Positions 1 to 8,725 of a stretch of DNA of 60,616 bases are shown here, in pieces. Both the position numbers and the translations under genes were made by a program. Source of the DNA: Nocardiopsis coralli. Lineage in GTDB: Bacteria; Actinomycetota; Actinomycetes; Streptosporangiales; Streptosporangiaceae. The number at the start of each line of letters is the position of its first letter. The first letter of the stretch is position 1. The DNA is taken from assembly GCF_014892575.1 (NCBI RefSeq), contig NZ_JADBGI010000034.1, positions 1 through 60,616 on the forward strand. Direction: 5' to 3'. A model generated the notes under the pieces. The model worked only from the letters and a program-made list of their open reading frames with translations, was not told the origin of the DNA and made no database searches.

Positions 1-81
1 CGCCTCAAGTACCGCCACTCCCGCACCGAAAACACCCCCGCCAGCGGTGTCGGCAGCACCGCTGGCGCCGAGGGTGCCTGA
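1..81 (+). CDS. C-terminal end of an unrecognised protein (partial)
   Basis: Only the last 26 codons are present, reading in from the left edge and stopping at TGA 79-81. The visible peptide contains KYRHSRTENTP followed by a Ser/Gly/Ala-rich tail. The same peptide ends the gene cut at the right edge of the window on the opposite strand, and the DNA is nearly identical over the shared part. The two are therefore C-termini of paralogous genes. I do not recognise the family; the tail alone gives no function. Confidence 0.7.
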   Translation, partial: RLKYRHSRTENTPASGVGSTAGAEGA

Positions 82-193
82 ACCTCCGGCGGGGCCCGTG
101 GTGTGAGCGCCTTCGGCCTCAGAGGTGCTCCAGGTCCGCGCCCAGTGGTGGCCGCCCGCCCCGCCGGCGGCCACCGGCACCGAGTGCAACCCC

Positions 194-206
194 TGGAGAA
201 TCTCCA
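194..206. repeat. 13-bp palindrome TGGAGA-N-TCTCCA
   Basis: A perfect dyad of two 6-bp arms around one base. It recurs in the right arm at 59579-59591 and 60204-60216, with a variant (CGGAGA-N-TCTCCG) at 59694-59706. Each copy lies roughly 130-145 bp from a copy of the 60-bp double-dyad element, so the two belong to one composite repeat. Confidence 0.7.
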
Positions 207-340
207 CGGAAGACGGTCGCCGCTCGCACACCTGTGGCGGCCGGTCTTGACCCCACCGGGGTGTGATTGGGCTTGGACGTTCGCGCGGCCTGGCCTGTAC
301 GGGGTCCAGAACGGTGCCCGAGCCGCCGTTGTCGGTCGTT

Positions 341-398
341 GGTAGTGCTGTTATGAGCACCTGACAACGTTCTCAGTGCTGTTGTGAGCACTAACAAC
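341..398 (-). repeat. Double-dyad element, left copy
   Basis: About 58 bp containing two AGTGCT/AGCACT-type dyads flanking a central AACGTT. Its reverse complement aligns base by base with 59393-59452 and 60001-60060. The strict spacing of two inverted repeats around a palindromic core looks like a protein-binding site (operator or recombination site) rather than coding sequence. The role is unknown. Confidence 0.7.
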
Positions 399-965
399 GA
401 CACGGAACAGGGCATCCGTACCACTCGGCCCACCAGCAATCGGGGCTGGCCGATCCCGCGCATGTGTTGCCCCCGGCCTCAACGCCGTACTCGGAGTGGC
501 CGGGGCCCGGAGGCCATCCGCACGCGTGTCACCCCTGAGACGCAATGCTCTACCGGGAGTGCGCGGGGCGTGCCTGTGCGGTTGCCGTTGCTTGTGCTGT
601 TGGTCTTCGCAGGAGCGAGCCACCACGCACACGCCTCGACCGTTGGTCGCAATGAAGCACCCCAGGGGGTGAGGTAGTTGCCGTCACCTCTGCTCACCGT
701 TCTTTTGGCTGCGGGCGGGGGCCTCGGGGGAGCGGGGGGTTCGTCGATGCGGGTCGGGTCAGCCCGGCGAACAGGCCCGGAGCGCACACCCCGAGGCGCC
801 CCGGCCAACCACGCACAACGCCGACACATCCACTCCGACCCGGAGATCAGGGGGTGGCGCCGACGCGGGTTGCGCGCAGGGCCGGCCGGGCTATCGTTCC
901 CGACCCCGACGAACCACCACCCCCGAGGCAACACCAACGAACACCCACACCCCCGCAACTCGACA

Positions 966-1270
966 ACCCGGTGCCGTAGTCACCTGTCTCTCGATCCGTC
1001 GATCCTCCATCCCCCCTACAAATCGTTACTGCGGCCGGCCGATTCCCACAGGCGGCGGACGCTGGGAAGCGTTTCTCCACAATGGCCCGTGCTTGCATTT
1101 GCGACCGCTTCGGCCGTTCCGGTTTCGGCGTTGATGTCTGGCCGTTCGTGCGGATGTGCGCTCGACTTGCTGTATGGGGAGTATCCGGTCTCGGTACGAT
1201 CGCTGTGCCCCGGCCTTCCCGACCCGGCTGGGGCCACCCCCGATCCCCCGTCATGCTGGAGGCACCGCAA
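966..1270 (+). other. Upstream region of the kinase gene
   Basis: Non-coding stretch between the repeat arm and the kinase start. The reading frame is open back to 1082, but composition and the strong ribosome-binding site at 1258-1262 favour the later start. I see no clear -35/-10 pair and no strong hairpin; the kinase promoter presumably lies here. Confidence 0.4.
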
Positions 1271-3448
1271 GTGGTCGATGTCGGTTCCGAACTGGGTGGC
1301 TACACCCTGGTGCGCGCGCTCGGGGAAGGCGGCTTCGGCACGGTCTTCCTCGGCGAGGACGGCCGGGGCAGACAGGGCGCCGTCAAGGTCATGCACCCCA
1401 GGCACGCCACGGACGCGGACTTCCGTGAGCGGTTCGCGCGTGAGGTGGAGCTGGCGCGGCAGGTGTCGTCGTTCTGTACGGCGCGTGTGCTGGGGGCGGC
1501 CCCGCATGGGTCGCCGCCGTGGGTGGTGACCGAGTATGTGGCGGGGCAGACCTTGGCGCGGGCGATCGCTGAGGAAGGTCCGTACGAGGAGAGCGCGCTG
1601 TACCGGATCGCGGTCTCCACGGCCACCGCGCTCGCAGCGATCCACGCGGCGGGCGTGGTGCACCGTGATTTCAAGCCGGAGAACATCATGGTCGCGCCCG
1701 ATGGTGCGCGAGTGATCGACTTCGGGATCGCCCGGGCGTTGGAGGGCACACGTGCGTCGGCGAGCGCGCTGATCGGCACGCCTCGGTACATGGCTCCGGA
1801 GCAGTTCGAGGGCAAGGACGTCACCACCGCGATCGACCTGTTCGCGTGGGGTGCGGTGATCGCCTACGCCGCCACCGGGGCGGATGCTTTCGCCGGGTCT
1901 TCGCAGGCCTCGGTGATGCATCGGGTGCTCATGGACGAGCCGGATCTGGACGGGGTTCCGGCGAGCCTGCGCCCGGTTCTGGAACGGTGCCTGGCCAAGG
2001 ATCCCGCTGAGCGGCCGAGTTCACGGGTGTTGCTGGGATGGCTGCTGGGCTACGAGGACCTTGGCGGGGGTTCTTCGCGCCTGAAAGGCGTCGGCGAAGG
2101 AGCCGGGACCACCGAAGTGGTCGATCACGGGGTCGTGCTGAGCCATGGAGAAGGCGTGGGGACCGGGCGGATCTCCCTGCCGCCGCGGGCCTCCGCGGCC
2201 CGTCCAGAGGGGGACGCGGGTGGCCGAGGAACCGGTGTGCCCGACGGGGCCGGCGCCGGGGTGGGGTCCACGCCGGATCCGGACCGCAACTCGGGTGCGC
2301 GCCCCTTCCTCTTCCAGGGGCGTGAGTACGTTGAACCGTTCGCTCTGGCCGAGGCGATGCAGGTGGACTGGGGCGGAGCGTGTGCGGCTGTGGAGTCGGC
2401 GCCTCAGCGGCAGGCGTTGCGCCGGTGGTTGCCCGCGGACTCGCCGGTGCGGGCTCTGCTGGCCCGGCGGCCCATCTCGCCGGAGGAGACCGACCGGATG
2501 GTGGCGCACGTGATCGCGCACATGGGTCCGGAGCTGTCGCCGGTCTACCGTGACCTGGACATGGGCATCGACACCCTGTTCGACGAGAATGGCGCGCTCG
2601 CCGACTGGACGCGGCAGGTGGAACGGCTGTGGTCCAAGATCACCGCGGGGCTGTTGGAACCCCTGAGCCTGCACCACTGCACCGACCCGGACGGGCACGG
2701 GTGCGTTCCGGGGCGCCCGTGCGAGCGGTACATCGACGCGGCCACGAGCGTGCGCGAGGCGCACGAAGTCGTCGAGGCGTACCGTGCCTGGTCCCGGGAA
2801 GCCTCGGCGCCCTTCACCGACGACCGGCTGGTCTTCGAGGTCGATGTGCTGGACGTGCTGAACGAGGTCAACGTCGAGGGCCAGGGCGGAACCGTCGAGG
2901 AGCTGGTGGAGCTGGCGACCCTGTTCTTGCCGCGAGGCCGCACTGCTGCGGCGGTGTCCGAGGCTGTGCGGCGCGTCCCGGATGAGCGGCGCCGACTCGT
3001 TGCGGCCGTGCTTGCCCGCGAGAACCTACCGCTGGGCCGGATGCAGGAAGCCAAGCACGATCTGCTCAGCCGCTCCAAAAATGAGATTCGGATCTGGGGG
3101 CGTTCGATCCCGGGGATCGGTGGAAAGATCATCGAGCTCGAGCAGAAATTCATCTATCGCAGGTCCAGCTTTCTCCAGATCGGCCTTGCGGCCGTGTGCT
3201 TGCTGGTCTTGGCTCCGATCGCCGCGGTTGCCAGCGAGGTTCTGACGGCGTCGTTCGTTGCCGTAGCGACGGTCCTGATCCTGACCTCGTACGTGACGAG
3301 CTTGCGGGAAAGCGACGCTCTCCCCGGCTTCGACCGCACCCGTTACAGTCCGGCGGAGGGCCTGCGACTCCTCGAACAGGCCGAGGCGCGGCTTCCGGAG
3401 GTGGCGATGCCCGGGTCGCCCTACGCCGCCTCGGCCGCCGCGGACTGA
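1271..3448 (+). CDS. Membrane-anchored serine/threonine protein kinase with a novel C-terminal region
   Basis: 725 residues. The GTG at 1271 was chosen because GGAGG (1258-1262) lies 8 bases upstream; an ATG at 1253 is possible but has no ribosome-binding site. The kinase domain covers about residues 8-265, with glycine loop GEGGFG, ATP-binding Lys39, helix-C Glu58, catalytic HRDFKPEN (Asp133), DFG (Asp150) and the APE motif, so it should be active. A Gly/Pro-rich linker follows. After it comes a region of about 300 residues that I do not recognise, including a His/Cys-rich stretch (HHCTDPDGHGCVPGRPC). Two hydrophobic segments at about residues 633-676 suggest a hairpin in the membrane with the kinase in the cytosol. 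Typical actinobacterial Hanks kinases have extracellular PASTA or sensor domains; this one appears not to. Signal and substrates are unknown. Confidence 0.85.
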   Translation: MVDVGSELGGYTLVRALGEGGFGTVFLGEDGRGRQGAVKVMHPRHATDADFRERFAREVELARQVSSFCTARVLGAAPHGSPPWVVTEYVAGQTLARAIAEEGPYEESALYRIAVSTATALAAIHAAGVVHRDFKPENIMVAPDGARVIDFGIARALEGTRASASALIGTPRYMAPEQFEGKDVTTAIDLFAWGAVIAYAATGADAFAGSSQASVMHRVLMDEPDLDGVPASLRPVLERCLAKDPAERPSSRVLLGWLLGYEDLGGGSSRLKGVGEGAGTTEVVDHGVVLSHGEGVGTGRISLPPRASAARPEGDAGGRGTGVPDGAGAGVGSTPDPDRNSGARPFLFQGREYVEPFALAEAMQVDWGGACAAVESAPQRQALRRWLPADSPVRALLARRPISPEETDRMVAHVIAHMGPELSPVYRDLDMGIDTLFDENGALADWTRQVERLWSKITAGLLEPLSLHHCTDPDGHGCVPGRPCERYIDAATSVREAHEVVEAYRAWSREASAPFTDDRLVFEVDVLDVLNEVNVEGQGGTVEELVELATLFLPRGRTAAAVSEAVRRVPDERRRLVAAVLARENLPLGRMQEAKHDLLSRSKNEIRIWGRSIPGIGGKIIELEQKFIYRRSSFLQIGLAAVCLLVLAPIAAVASEVLTASFVAVATVLILTSYVTSLRESDALPGFDRTRYSPAEGLRLLEQAEARLPEVAMPGSPYAASAAAD

Positions 3449-3777
3449 AACGGGTGCCGGCCTGGGCTTCGGAGGTCATGCGGTCCTGGGACTCGTTGAC
3501 AGCGGCGTTCAGCGGACTTGTTCGGTTCGCCGTGCGTCCGTCAGAGCCCGAGCGCTCGGTAGGTACCTTGGTGGCAGGGGCACGCGATGGGCCCGCCGCC
3601 CGCGCCGAGGTTCTCGGTCCGGTGAACGCATCGCACGGTTCTTCTGTCAGAGGTTCTCGTGAGCATCACGGTGCCCCGGACGGCAATGCGGGCACCGACC
3701 ACATCCTCGGATCCGGACCTTCAGGCCTGTCGGCCTCCGGGTTTCCGGATCTCCGGCACCGGGATTGCGAAGAGCCC
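3449..3777. other. Intergenic stretch, nothing recognised
   Basis: 329 bases between the kinase and the VOC-fold gene. No convincing gene, strong hairpin or repeat was seen. The promoter of the downstream gene is probably here. Confidence 0.4.
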
Positions 3778-4320
3778 ATGAATCTCACCCCGGACGACGC
3801 CAAGGCCGCCGCGCGAGCGCTCCGACGGAGCCTGGCCGCGACCGACGTCGCCATCACCCACAGCCGTGCGCTGGAGATCGTCTCGCAGCAGCTCGGCTTC
3901 GCCGACTGGAACACCGCATCGGCCGCGCTGTCCGCCTCGCGCGCGGGATCGGGCACAGGATCGGGCGCCGCGGTTCCGGTGCTGCGTATCCTCGACGAGC
4001 CCTTGGCCAGGGGGTTCTACCTCGACCACCTTGGCTTCCACGTCGAGTGGGAGCACCGCTTCGAGCCCGGGATGCCGCTGTACCTGCGGGTTCGTCGCGA
4101 CGAGACCGTGCTGGACCTGTCCGAGCACCACGGTGACGGTACGCCCGGCACGGCGGTGTGGATCCCCGTAGCCGATGTCGCCGCCTTCCACACCGACATC
4201 TCCGAACGTCCCTATCGGGGGCTTCGGCCCGGCATCGACCGCGATGCTCCTGGCGGGCCAACGGTCGAGGTCACCGATCCGTTCGGGAACGTTCTGCGTT
4301 TCTGCGAACCGGCCGGCTGA
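3778..4320 (+). CDS. Glyoxalase/bleomycin-resistance (VOC) family protein
   Basis: 180 residues. The first 50 or so residues (MNLTPDDAKAAARALRRSL and a following helical stretch with FADWNTASAAL) form a small helical domain seen in front of some VOC proteins. The rest, from about residue 63, has the VOC pattern: PVLRILDEPLARGFY, DHLGFHVEW, an LYLRV strand and the final VTDPFGNVLRF strand. Such proteins bind a metal and a small ligand and include glyoxalases, dioxygenases and bleomycin-binding resistance proteins; which applies cannot be read from sequence. The ATG at 3778 fits the start of the helical domain, with only a weak GAAG upstream. It stands alone and is convergent with the methyltransferase gene. 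Confidence 0.75.
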   Translation: MNLTPDDAKAAARALRRSLAATDVAITHSRALEIVSQQLGFADWNTASAALSASRAGSGTGSGAAVPVLRILDEPLARGFYLDHLGFHVEWEHRFEPGMPLYLRVRRDETVLDLSEHHGDGTPGTAVWIPVADVAAFHTDISERPYRGLRPGIDRDAPGGPTVEVTDPFGNVLRFCEPAG

Positions 4321-4325
4321 CCGGA

Positions 4326-4382
4326 GGGCGCCCACAGTGCGCCCCCGTCCGGCCCGTCCGGCCCGCCGCGGTGAGGCGGGCC
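4326..4382. terminator. Two hairpins between convergent genes
   Basis: GGGCGC/GCGCCC (4326-4331 with 4339-4344) begins five bases after the VOC stop codon. GGCCCGCC/GGCGGGCC (4360-4367 with 4375-4382) follows. No T-run is present, as is usual for GC-rich actinomycetes. They lie between the ends of two convergent genes and could serve both strands. Confidence 0.55.
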
Positions 4383-4505
4383 GTTCCGGTGGTCCCGGTG
4401 GTCCTCGTGCCCGGTGGCGCTTCGGAGACTTCGTGCCCGCTCAGCGGCTGATCCCGCCGCGTGGTGGCCGCCGTGCGGTGAGGTCACGAGGGGCCTGCGG
4501 GTGTG

Positions 4506-5324
4506 TCAGGGCTTGCGTCCGACCCCGCAGAAGTCGTCGACCTCGACGGTCTCGCCCACCTCGACCTCGTCAGGGCGCCAGCGGCTCACGGACACCACCC
4601 CCGGATCCAGGAGTTCGAGCCCTTCGAAGAACCCGGCGATCTTCTCCGGTGTCCTGTTCACCCGAGGGTTCTGGCCGGTTTCGTTCCAGCTCCGCGTCAT
4701 CTCGTTCATCGTCTCGGGGTGAATGACATTGGTGTCGTCGTACAGCACGAGATGGCTGCCCGAGGGAAGAGCCGCTACGAGCCGTCGGACGAGGGAATAC
4801 GCTTCCTCGTCATCAGTGATGTGGCCGACGACCCCCATGAGCATCAGGGCGATGGGCTGATCGAAGTCCAGGGTCCGTGCTGCCCGGGAGAGGATGACGT
4901 CCGGCTCGCGCAGGTCCGCGTCGATGTAATCGGTGGCGCCTTCGTCGGTGCCGACGAGCAGGGCCCTGGCGTGGGCCAGAACGAGGGGATCGTGGTCGGA
5001 GTAGACGATACGCGCATCGGGTGCGATCGCCTGTGCCACCTCGTGGGTGTTGTTCGCGGTGGGCAGTCCGGTGCCGACGTCGAGGAACTGGCGTATGCCC
5101 ACGTCGCGGGTCAGATGGGTGACCGCACGTACGAGGAAGGCGCGGGCGGCCACCGCGATCTCGACGATGTGGGGGTTCGTTCGACGGATGTGGTCGCCGA
5201 CGGCGCGGTCGGACGGGTAGTTGTCCTTGCCGCCCAGCCAGTAATTCCAGACGCGTGCCGATTGGGGGACCGACGTGTCCAGCTGGGGCTGAGGGACGTG
5301 GCCGTGCGCTCTGTCGTCTGTCAT
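4506..5324 (-). CDS. SAM-dependent methyltransferase, DUF574 family
   Basis: 272 residues, matching the actinomycete-specific S-adenosyl methyltransferase family (DUF574, Methyltransf_19). Recognisable elements are the N-terminal ARVWNYWLGGKDNYPSDR block with family signature, the SAM-binding FLDVGTGLPT, an acidic loop VYSDHDPLVL, YIDADLREP, and a C-terminal FFEGLELLDPGVV. Members are very numerous in Streptomyces and Nocardiopsis genomes and their substrates are not known. It is monocistronic, transcribed toward the VOC gene. The ATG at 5324 precedes the family motif by the usual 20 or so residues, although no strong ribosome-binding site is visible. Confidence 0.9.
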   Translation of the reverse strand: MTDDRAHGHVPQPQLDTSVPQSARVWNYWLGGKDNYPSDRAVGDHIRRTNPHIVEIAVAARAFLVRAVTHLTRDVGIRQFLDVGTGLPTANNTHEVAQAIAPDARIVYSDHDPLVLAHARALLVGTDEGATDYIDADLREPDVILSRAARTLDFDQPIALMLMGVVGHITDDEEAYSLVRRLVAALPSGSHLVLYDDTNVIHPETMNEMTRSWNETGQNPRVNRTPEKIAGFFEGLELLDPGVVSVSRWRPDEVEVGETVEVDDFCGVGRKP

Positions 5325-5448
5325 GAGGGCCTAACAGTCAATGATGAGGGGCCTGCAGACTAGTCGACCCACCCCGCGATACGGCAGCTCCCGATGGTCT
5401 TCGCGCGGGCGGGCTGTGTCAGGGATCCAAGCGACACGGTTCCGACCC

Positions 5449-5469
5449 ACGGCCCGGGGGATGGGCCGT
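5449..5469 (-). terminator. Hairpin after the YeiH-type gene
   Basis: ACGGCCC (5449-5455) pairs with GGGCCGT (5463-5469) over a 7-base loop, 14 bases beyond the stop codon of the minus-strand transporter gene. Confidence 0.5.
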
Positions 5470-5482
5470 CCGGACGAGCTCC

Positions 5483-6529
5483 TCAGACCGCGTCGAAGCC
5501 CAAGAGCCCGGGGACCACCACCGCCGACCAGCTGACGAGCACGATCACGAGCGTCGAGACCGCGGACAGCGCGACGGGGCGCACCCCCACCTCGAGCAGA
5601 GCCTTCACGTGAACGTTCAGCCCCAGGGCGAACATCGCGGTGGAGAGCGCGAGCGCCTGCAGGAACCCGGCGGCCTCCAACACCGGATCCGGCACGACCC
5701 CCGTGCTCCTCAACGCCACACAGGCGAGGAACCCCAGCACGAACAGCGGGACGACGGGCGGGCGTTTCTTCCGGTCCGCGCCGCCGGCAGTACCCGGAGC
5801 GCTCTCACGCCCGCGCCGGCTCCAGGCGATCCCGGCCAGGACCGGAACCAACAGGAGCACACGGGCCAGCTTCACCGTGACCGCCACGGCCAGGGCCCCG
5901 CCCCCCGCCATGCCACCGGCGGCAACGACCTGCGCGACCTCGTGGGTGCTCAGCCCGATCAGGAGCCCGGTCTGCTCCGGTGTGAAGCCCGAGAGCGCCC
6001 CCAGCGCCGGCATCAGCGGGATCATCGCCGTGCCGAAGACCACGACCATGGCGACGGCGGTCGCCACCTCCCGCTCGTCGGAATCGGTGACCGAGTCCGT
6101 GCCCGCGACCGCCGCCGCACCGCAGATCGAGAAGCCCGAGGCCACCAGGAGACGCTGGTTCAGGCCCAGCCCGAGCAGGCGCCCCACCACCATCGTGGCC
6201 CAGAAGGTGAGGCCGACCGCTGCGATGACGGCGGCGATCACCCAGATCCCCAACCCGAGAACGTCCCCGATCAACAGCTGCAGGCCCAACAGCACGATCC
6301 CCACGCGCAGCACCGGTTTTGCCGCCACGGCCGCGCCCGGCACCAGAACACGGGGGTAGGGCGCGCAGTTGCGCCACACGATCCCGACGACGATCGCGAC
6401 GACCAGCCCGCTCACACCGTCGAACGGGGCGGCGGCCGCCGTGCTGAGTGCCCCGACGGCGAAACAGACGAGCAGACCGGGCGACAGCCGCCCGAAGGCC
6501 TGACCTGGAGAAAGAGGGGGGTTCGACAT
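5483..6529 (-). CDS. YeiH-family inner-membrane exporter
   Basis: 348 residues from the ATG at 6529, which has GGGA about five bases upstream; two further in-frame starts lie at 6538 and 6589. The protein is almost entirely hydrophobic with about ten membrane segments. It contains the family blocks ALVVAIVVGIVWRN, VLRVGIVLLGLQL, SGFSICGAAAVAG and LSTHEVAQVVAAGG. YeiH/UPF0324 proteins are annotated as putative sulfate exporters; the substrate has not been shown for most. It is divergent from a LysR regulator, the same arrangement as yeiH and yeiE in enteric bacteria, and that regulator most likely controls it. Confidence 0.88.
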   Translation of the reverse strand: MSNPPLSPGQAFGRLSPGLLVCFAVGALSTAAAAPFDGVSGLVVAIVVGIVWRNCAPYPRVLVPGAAVAAKPVLRVGIVLLGLQLLIGDVLGLGIWVIAAVIAAVGLTFWATMVVGRLLGLGLNQRLLVASGFSICGAAAVAGTDSVTDSDEREVATAVAMVVVFGTAMIPLMPALGALSGFTPEQTGLLIGLSTHEVAQVVAAGGMAGGGALAVAVTVKLARVLLLVPVLAGIAWSRRGRESAPGTAGGADRKKRPPVVPLFVLGFLACVALRSTGVVPDPVLEAAGFLQALALSTAMFALGLNVHVKALLEVGVRPVALSAVSTLVIVLVSWSAVVVPGLLGFDAV

Positions 6530-6551
6530 GGGTCCCATGCTGTGACCGCTG

Positions 6552-6603
6552 CCGGACGTCCGGTAGAGAGAGATCGACCATGAGGTCATATGGTGGCGAT
6601 ATG
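6552..6603. promoter_or_regulatory. Putative LysR operator and palindrome between divergent genes
   Basis: Two dyads lie between the divergent starts. CCGGACGTCCGG (6552-6563) is a perfect 12-bp palindrome. CATAT-N7-ATATG (6587-6603) is an AT-rich dyad that contains the T-N11-A core typical of LysR sites. The second dyad would fall inside the regulator if it started at 6580, which argues for the start at 6616. Confidence 0.55.
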
Positions 6604-6615
6604 GATGAGGCCGGG

Positions 6616-7527
6616 ATGATGGCGGACTGGGTGCAGATCCCCTCCCTACGACTGCTCGCCGCCCTCGCCGACTCCGGGTCCGTGGGGGCCGCGGCCCGCC
6701 GCGTCGGCATCGCCCAGCCCAACGCCTCGCGCAGCATCGCCATGTTGGAGCGGCGGACGGGCCTCAGGATGCTCGACCGTTCCCCGCGCGGCTCCACACT
6801 CACGCGGGAAGGGCAGCTGGCCGCGGCGTGGGCACAGGAGGTCCTGGACTCCCTCGAGCGGTTCGCCGCAGGGACCCGGGCCCTGGCCCACGACGGGACC
6901 GGAAAGCTCGCCGTCGGGGCCTCGCAGACCGTCGCCGAGCACCTCGCGCCCCTGTGGATCAGCCGGCTCAACCGGTCCCACCCGAGCATCAGCGTCGTGC
7001 TCGACATGCAGAACTCCGAGCGTGTGATCGCCGGTGTGGTGTCCGGTGAGTACGGGATCGGGTTCGTCGAATCGCCGACCGTCCCCGAGCACCTGCACCA
7101 GGCCGTCATCTGCGAGGACCCGCTGGAGCTGGTCGTGGCACCGGACCACCCCTGGGCTGCGCACGCGGCCCGGGGCGGGGCCGTCCACCTGCCGGAGTTG
7201 GCACGGACACCCCTGGTCATCAGGGAGGCCGGGTCGGGAACACGGGCCCTGGTGGACGAGGTGCTCGAACCGTTCGGCCCGGCGCGCCCGGTCAGCGAGC
7301 TCAACAGCACGGCGGCGATCATCCGGGCGGTCCGAGCCGGGGCAGGACCGGCGATCCTGAGCCGGCTGGCGTCCGCCGACGAACTCGCCGGCGGACGCCT
7401 GGTCCCGGTCCCGGTCGCGGACGGCACACCGCGGCGCAAGCTGCGCGCTGTCTGGACCGGCCCCGCCACCCCGGTCGGTTCCGCCGCCCGCATGGTGGAG
7501 ACCGCACTGGGGACCGGCCCCCTCTGA
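6616..7527 (+). CDS. LysR-family transcriptional regulator
   Basis: 303 residues, the usual LysR length. The start at 6616 has GAGG five bases upstream and leaves the LysR-type dyad at 6587-6603 outside the gene; a longer form from 6580 is possible. The N-terminal winged helix-turn-helix spans residues about 8-66 (LRLLAALADSGSVGAAARRVG, NASRSIAMLERRTG, LDRSPRGSTLT). The substrate-binding domain follows from about residue 93 (GKLAVGASQTVAEHLAP) and includes the conserved GSGTRALVD block. It is divergent from the YeiH exporter gene and probably regulates it and itself, like YeiE. The effector is unknown; CysB-like sulfur ligands are one possibility by context. Confidence 0.9.
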   Translation: MMADWVQIPSLRLLAALADSGSVGAAARRVGIAQPNASRSIAMLERRTGLRMLDRSPRGSTLTREGQLAAAWAQEVLDSLERFAAGTRALAHDGTGKLAVGASQTVAEHLAPLWISRLNRSHPSISVVLDMQNSERVIAGVVSGEYGIGFVESPTVPEHLHQAVICEDPLELVVAPDHPWAAHAARGGAVHLPELARTPLVIREAGSGTRALVDEVLEPFGPARPVSELNSTAAIIRAVRAGAGPAILSRLASADELAGGRLVPVPVADGTPRRKLRAVWTGPATPVGSAARMVETALGTGPL

Positions 7528-7621
7528 CCGCCGCACAGGGCTCGGGCCGCCGGGCGGATTCCCGGGCCGCGTCGTCGCGAGCCTCACCCCCGCCCGACCC
7601 CACCCCCGGAGCGACGGCGCG

Positions 7622-7653
7622 TAGGCTCTGGGGAGCAGGGGCCCGGCCCCTGC
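7622..7653 (+). promoter_or_regulatory. Candidate promoter and hairpin ahead of gpgS
   Basis: TAGGCT at 7622-7627 resembles an actinomycete -10 hexamer; no convincing -35 is seen. GCAGGGGCC/GGCCCCTGC (7635-7643 with 7645-7653) is a near-perfect palindrome in the leader. It could be the LysR terminator or a structured 5' leader. Confidence 0.35.
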
Positions 7654-7747
7654 CCGCCGCCCCGGACCGGCACCGACACCGGCCGGGGCAGAGCGAAGCG
7701 ACACACGTCCCGGTGCCTGTGGCCCGGGAACCTTCTGGAGGAGCACG

Positions 7748-8725
7748 GTGAACGACGGCTGGTTCGAGCGGCACACCCGGCATTGCACGGAGTGGACGCC
7801 GCGACACCTGGTGGAGCTCAAGAGGGACACCGGAACCACCGTCAGCCTGGTCGTCCCCGCCCGTGACGAGGAGGCCACCGTCGGCAGCATCGTCTCCCGC
7901 GTGCGCGAGGAACTGGTCGAGCGCTTCCCCCTCCTCGACGAGATCGTGGTCATGGACTCCGACTCCACCGACGCCACCGCACGCGAGGCGGCCGGCGCCG
8001 GCGCGCGCGTGCACCGCACCGTCGACGTGCGCCCCGACCTGGGCCACCACCGCGGCAAGGGCGAGGCGCTGTGGAAGGCGCAGTTCGTCACCCACGGCGA
8101 CATCCTGGTCTTCCTCGACGCCGACCTCGTCGAGTGGGACACCCACTTCGTGTCCGGGCTCCTGGGGCCGCTGCTGGAGGAGCCCCGCGTGGAGCTGGTC
8201 AAGGCCTTCTACGACCGGGTCCTGGACCGCGAGGACGCCCGCCCCACCCACGAGGGCGGCCGCGTCACCGAGCTCGTCGCCCGCCCCACGATCGCGCTGC
8301 GCTGGCCGGAGCTGTCCGGCATCATCCAGCCGCTGTCGGGGGAGTGGGCGATCCGCCGTTCCCTGCTCCGTGAACTACCCGTCCCGGTGGGCTACGGGGT
8401 CGAGCTGGCCACCCTCGTGGACACCCACCTGAGCCGGGGTGTGGACGCGATCGCCCAGGTCGGCATGGGGCGCCGGGGGCACCACCACCAGAGCCTGCAC
8501 GGGCTCGGCGCCATGGCCACCGAGCTCCTCGCGGTCGCCGACCGCCGGGCGGGTGCGGGGCCGGGCGCCGACACCGTGGAACTGCACCAGTACGGGACCG
8601 GGGGGAAGACGATGACCACCGAGGTCGGGGTCGTGGAACGAGGGCCGGCGAGCCGGGTGGGTCCGCCCCCGGCCGGGCACGGAACCGGGGCGCAGCTCGC
8701 CGGGGAGGTGGCCGGCCGGTGCTGA
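7748..8725 (+). CDS. gpgS: Glucosyl-3-phosphoglycerate synthase
   Basis: 325 residues. It transfers glucose from a nucleotide sugar to 3-phosphoglycerate, the first step of glucosylglycerate and of methylglucose lipopolysaccharide synthesis. The GT-A fold shows SLVVPARDEEATVGSIVSRV, then EIVVMDSDSTDAT (metal/nucleotide site) and the RGKGEALWKA and LVFLDADLVEW blocks. The GVELATLVD and the later QVGMGRRGHHHQSL segments match the GpgS (GT81) family. The GTG at 7748 has CTGGAGGAG upstream. The stop overlaps the next gene by 7 bases. The same neighbour pair (gpgS with a folP-like gene) is found in Mycobacterium tuberculosis (Rv1208, Rv1207). Confidence 0.92.
   Translation: MNDGWFERHTRHCTEWTPRHLVELKRDTGTTVSLVVPARDEEATVGSIVSRVREELVERFPLLDEIVVMDSDSTDATAREAAGAGARVHRTVDVRPDLGHHRGKGEALWKAQFVTHGDILVFLDADLVEWDTHFVSGLLGPLLEEPRVELVKAFYDRVLDREDARPTHEGGRVTELVARPTIALRWPELSGIIQPLSGEWAIRRSLLRELPVPVGYGVELATLVDTHLSRGVDAIAQVGMGRRGHHHQSLHGLGAMATELLAVADRRAGAGPGADTVELHQYGTGGKTMTTEVGVVERGPASRVGPPPAGHGTGAQLAGEVAGRC

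Larger units (their letters stand above)
82..965. repeat. Left arm of a long, diverged inverted repeat, non-coding
   Basis: No convincing gene lies here. The reverse complement matches the tract at 58741-60480 in order. Left 868-932 pairs with right 58739-58802, left 725-812 with 58865-58950, left 600-655 with 58995-59055, the element at 341-398 with 59393-59452 and 60001-60060, and the palindrome at 194-206 with 59579-59591 and 60204-60216. Small insertions and deletions break any shared reading frame, so conservation is at the DNA level. The tract follows directly on the partial gene at the edge, as in the right arm. Confidence 0.8.

Noticed and set aside
479..958. A 159-codon minus-strand frame that resembles a 192-codon frame at 58581-59159
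   Set aside because: The two share peptides such as APRGVRSGPVRRADP but shift frame relative to each other in between, so only DNA, not protein, is conserved. Both lie in the repeat arms.
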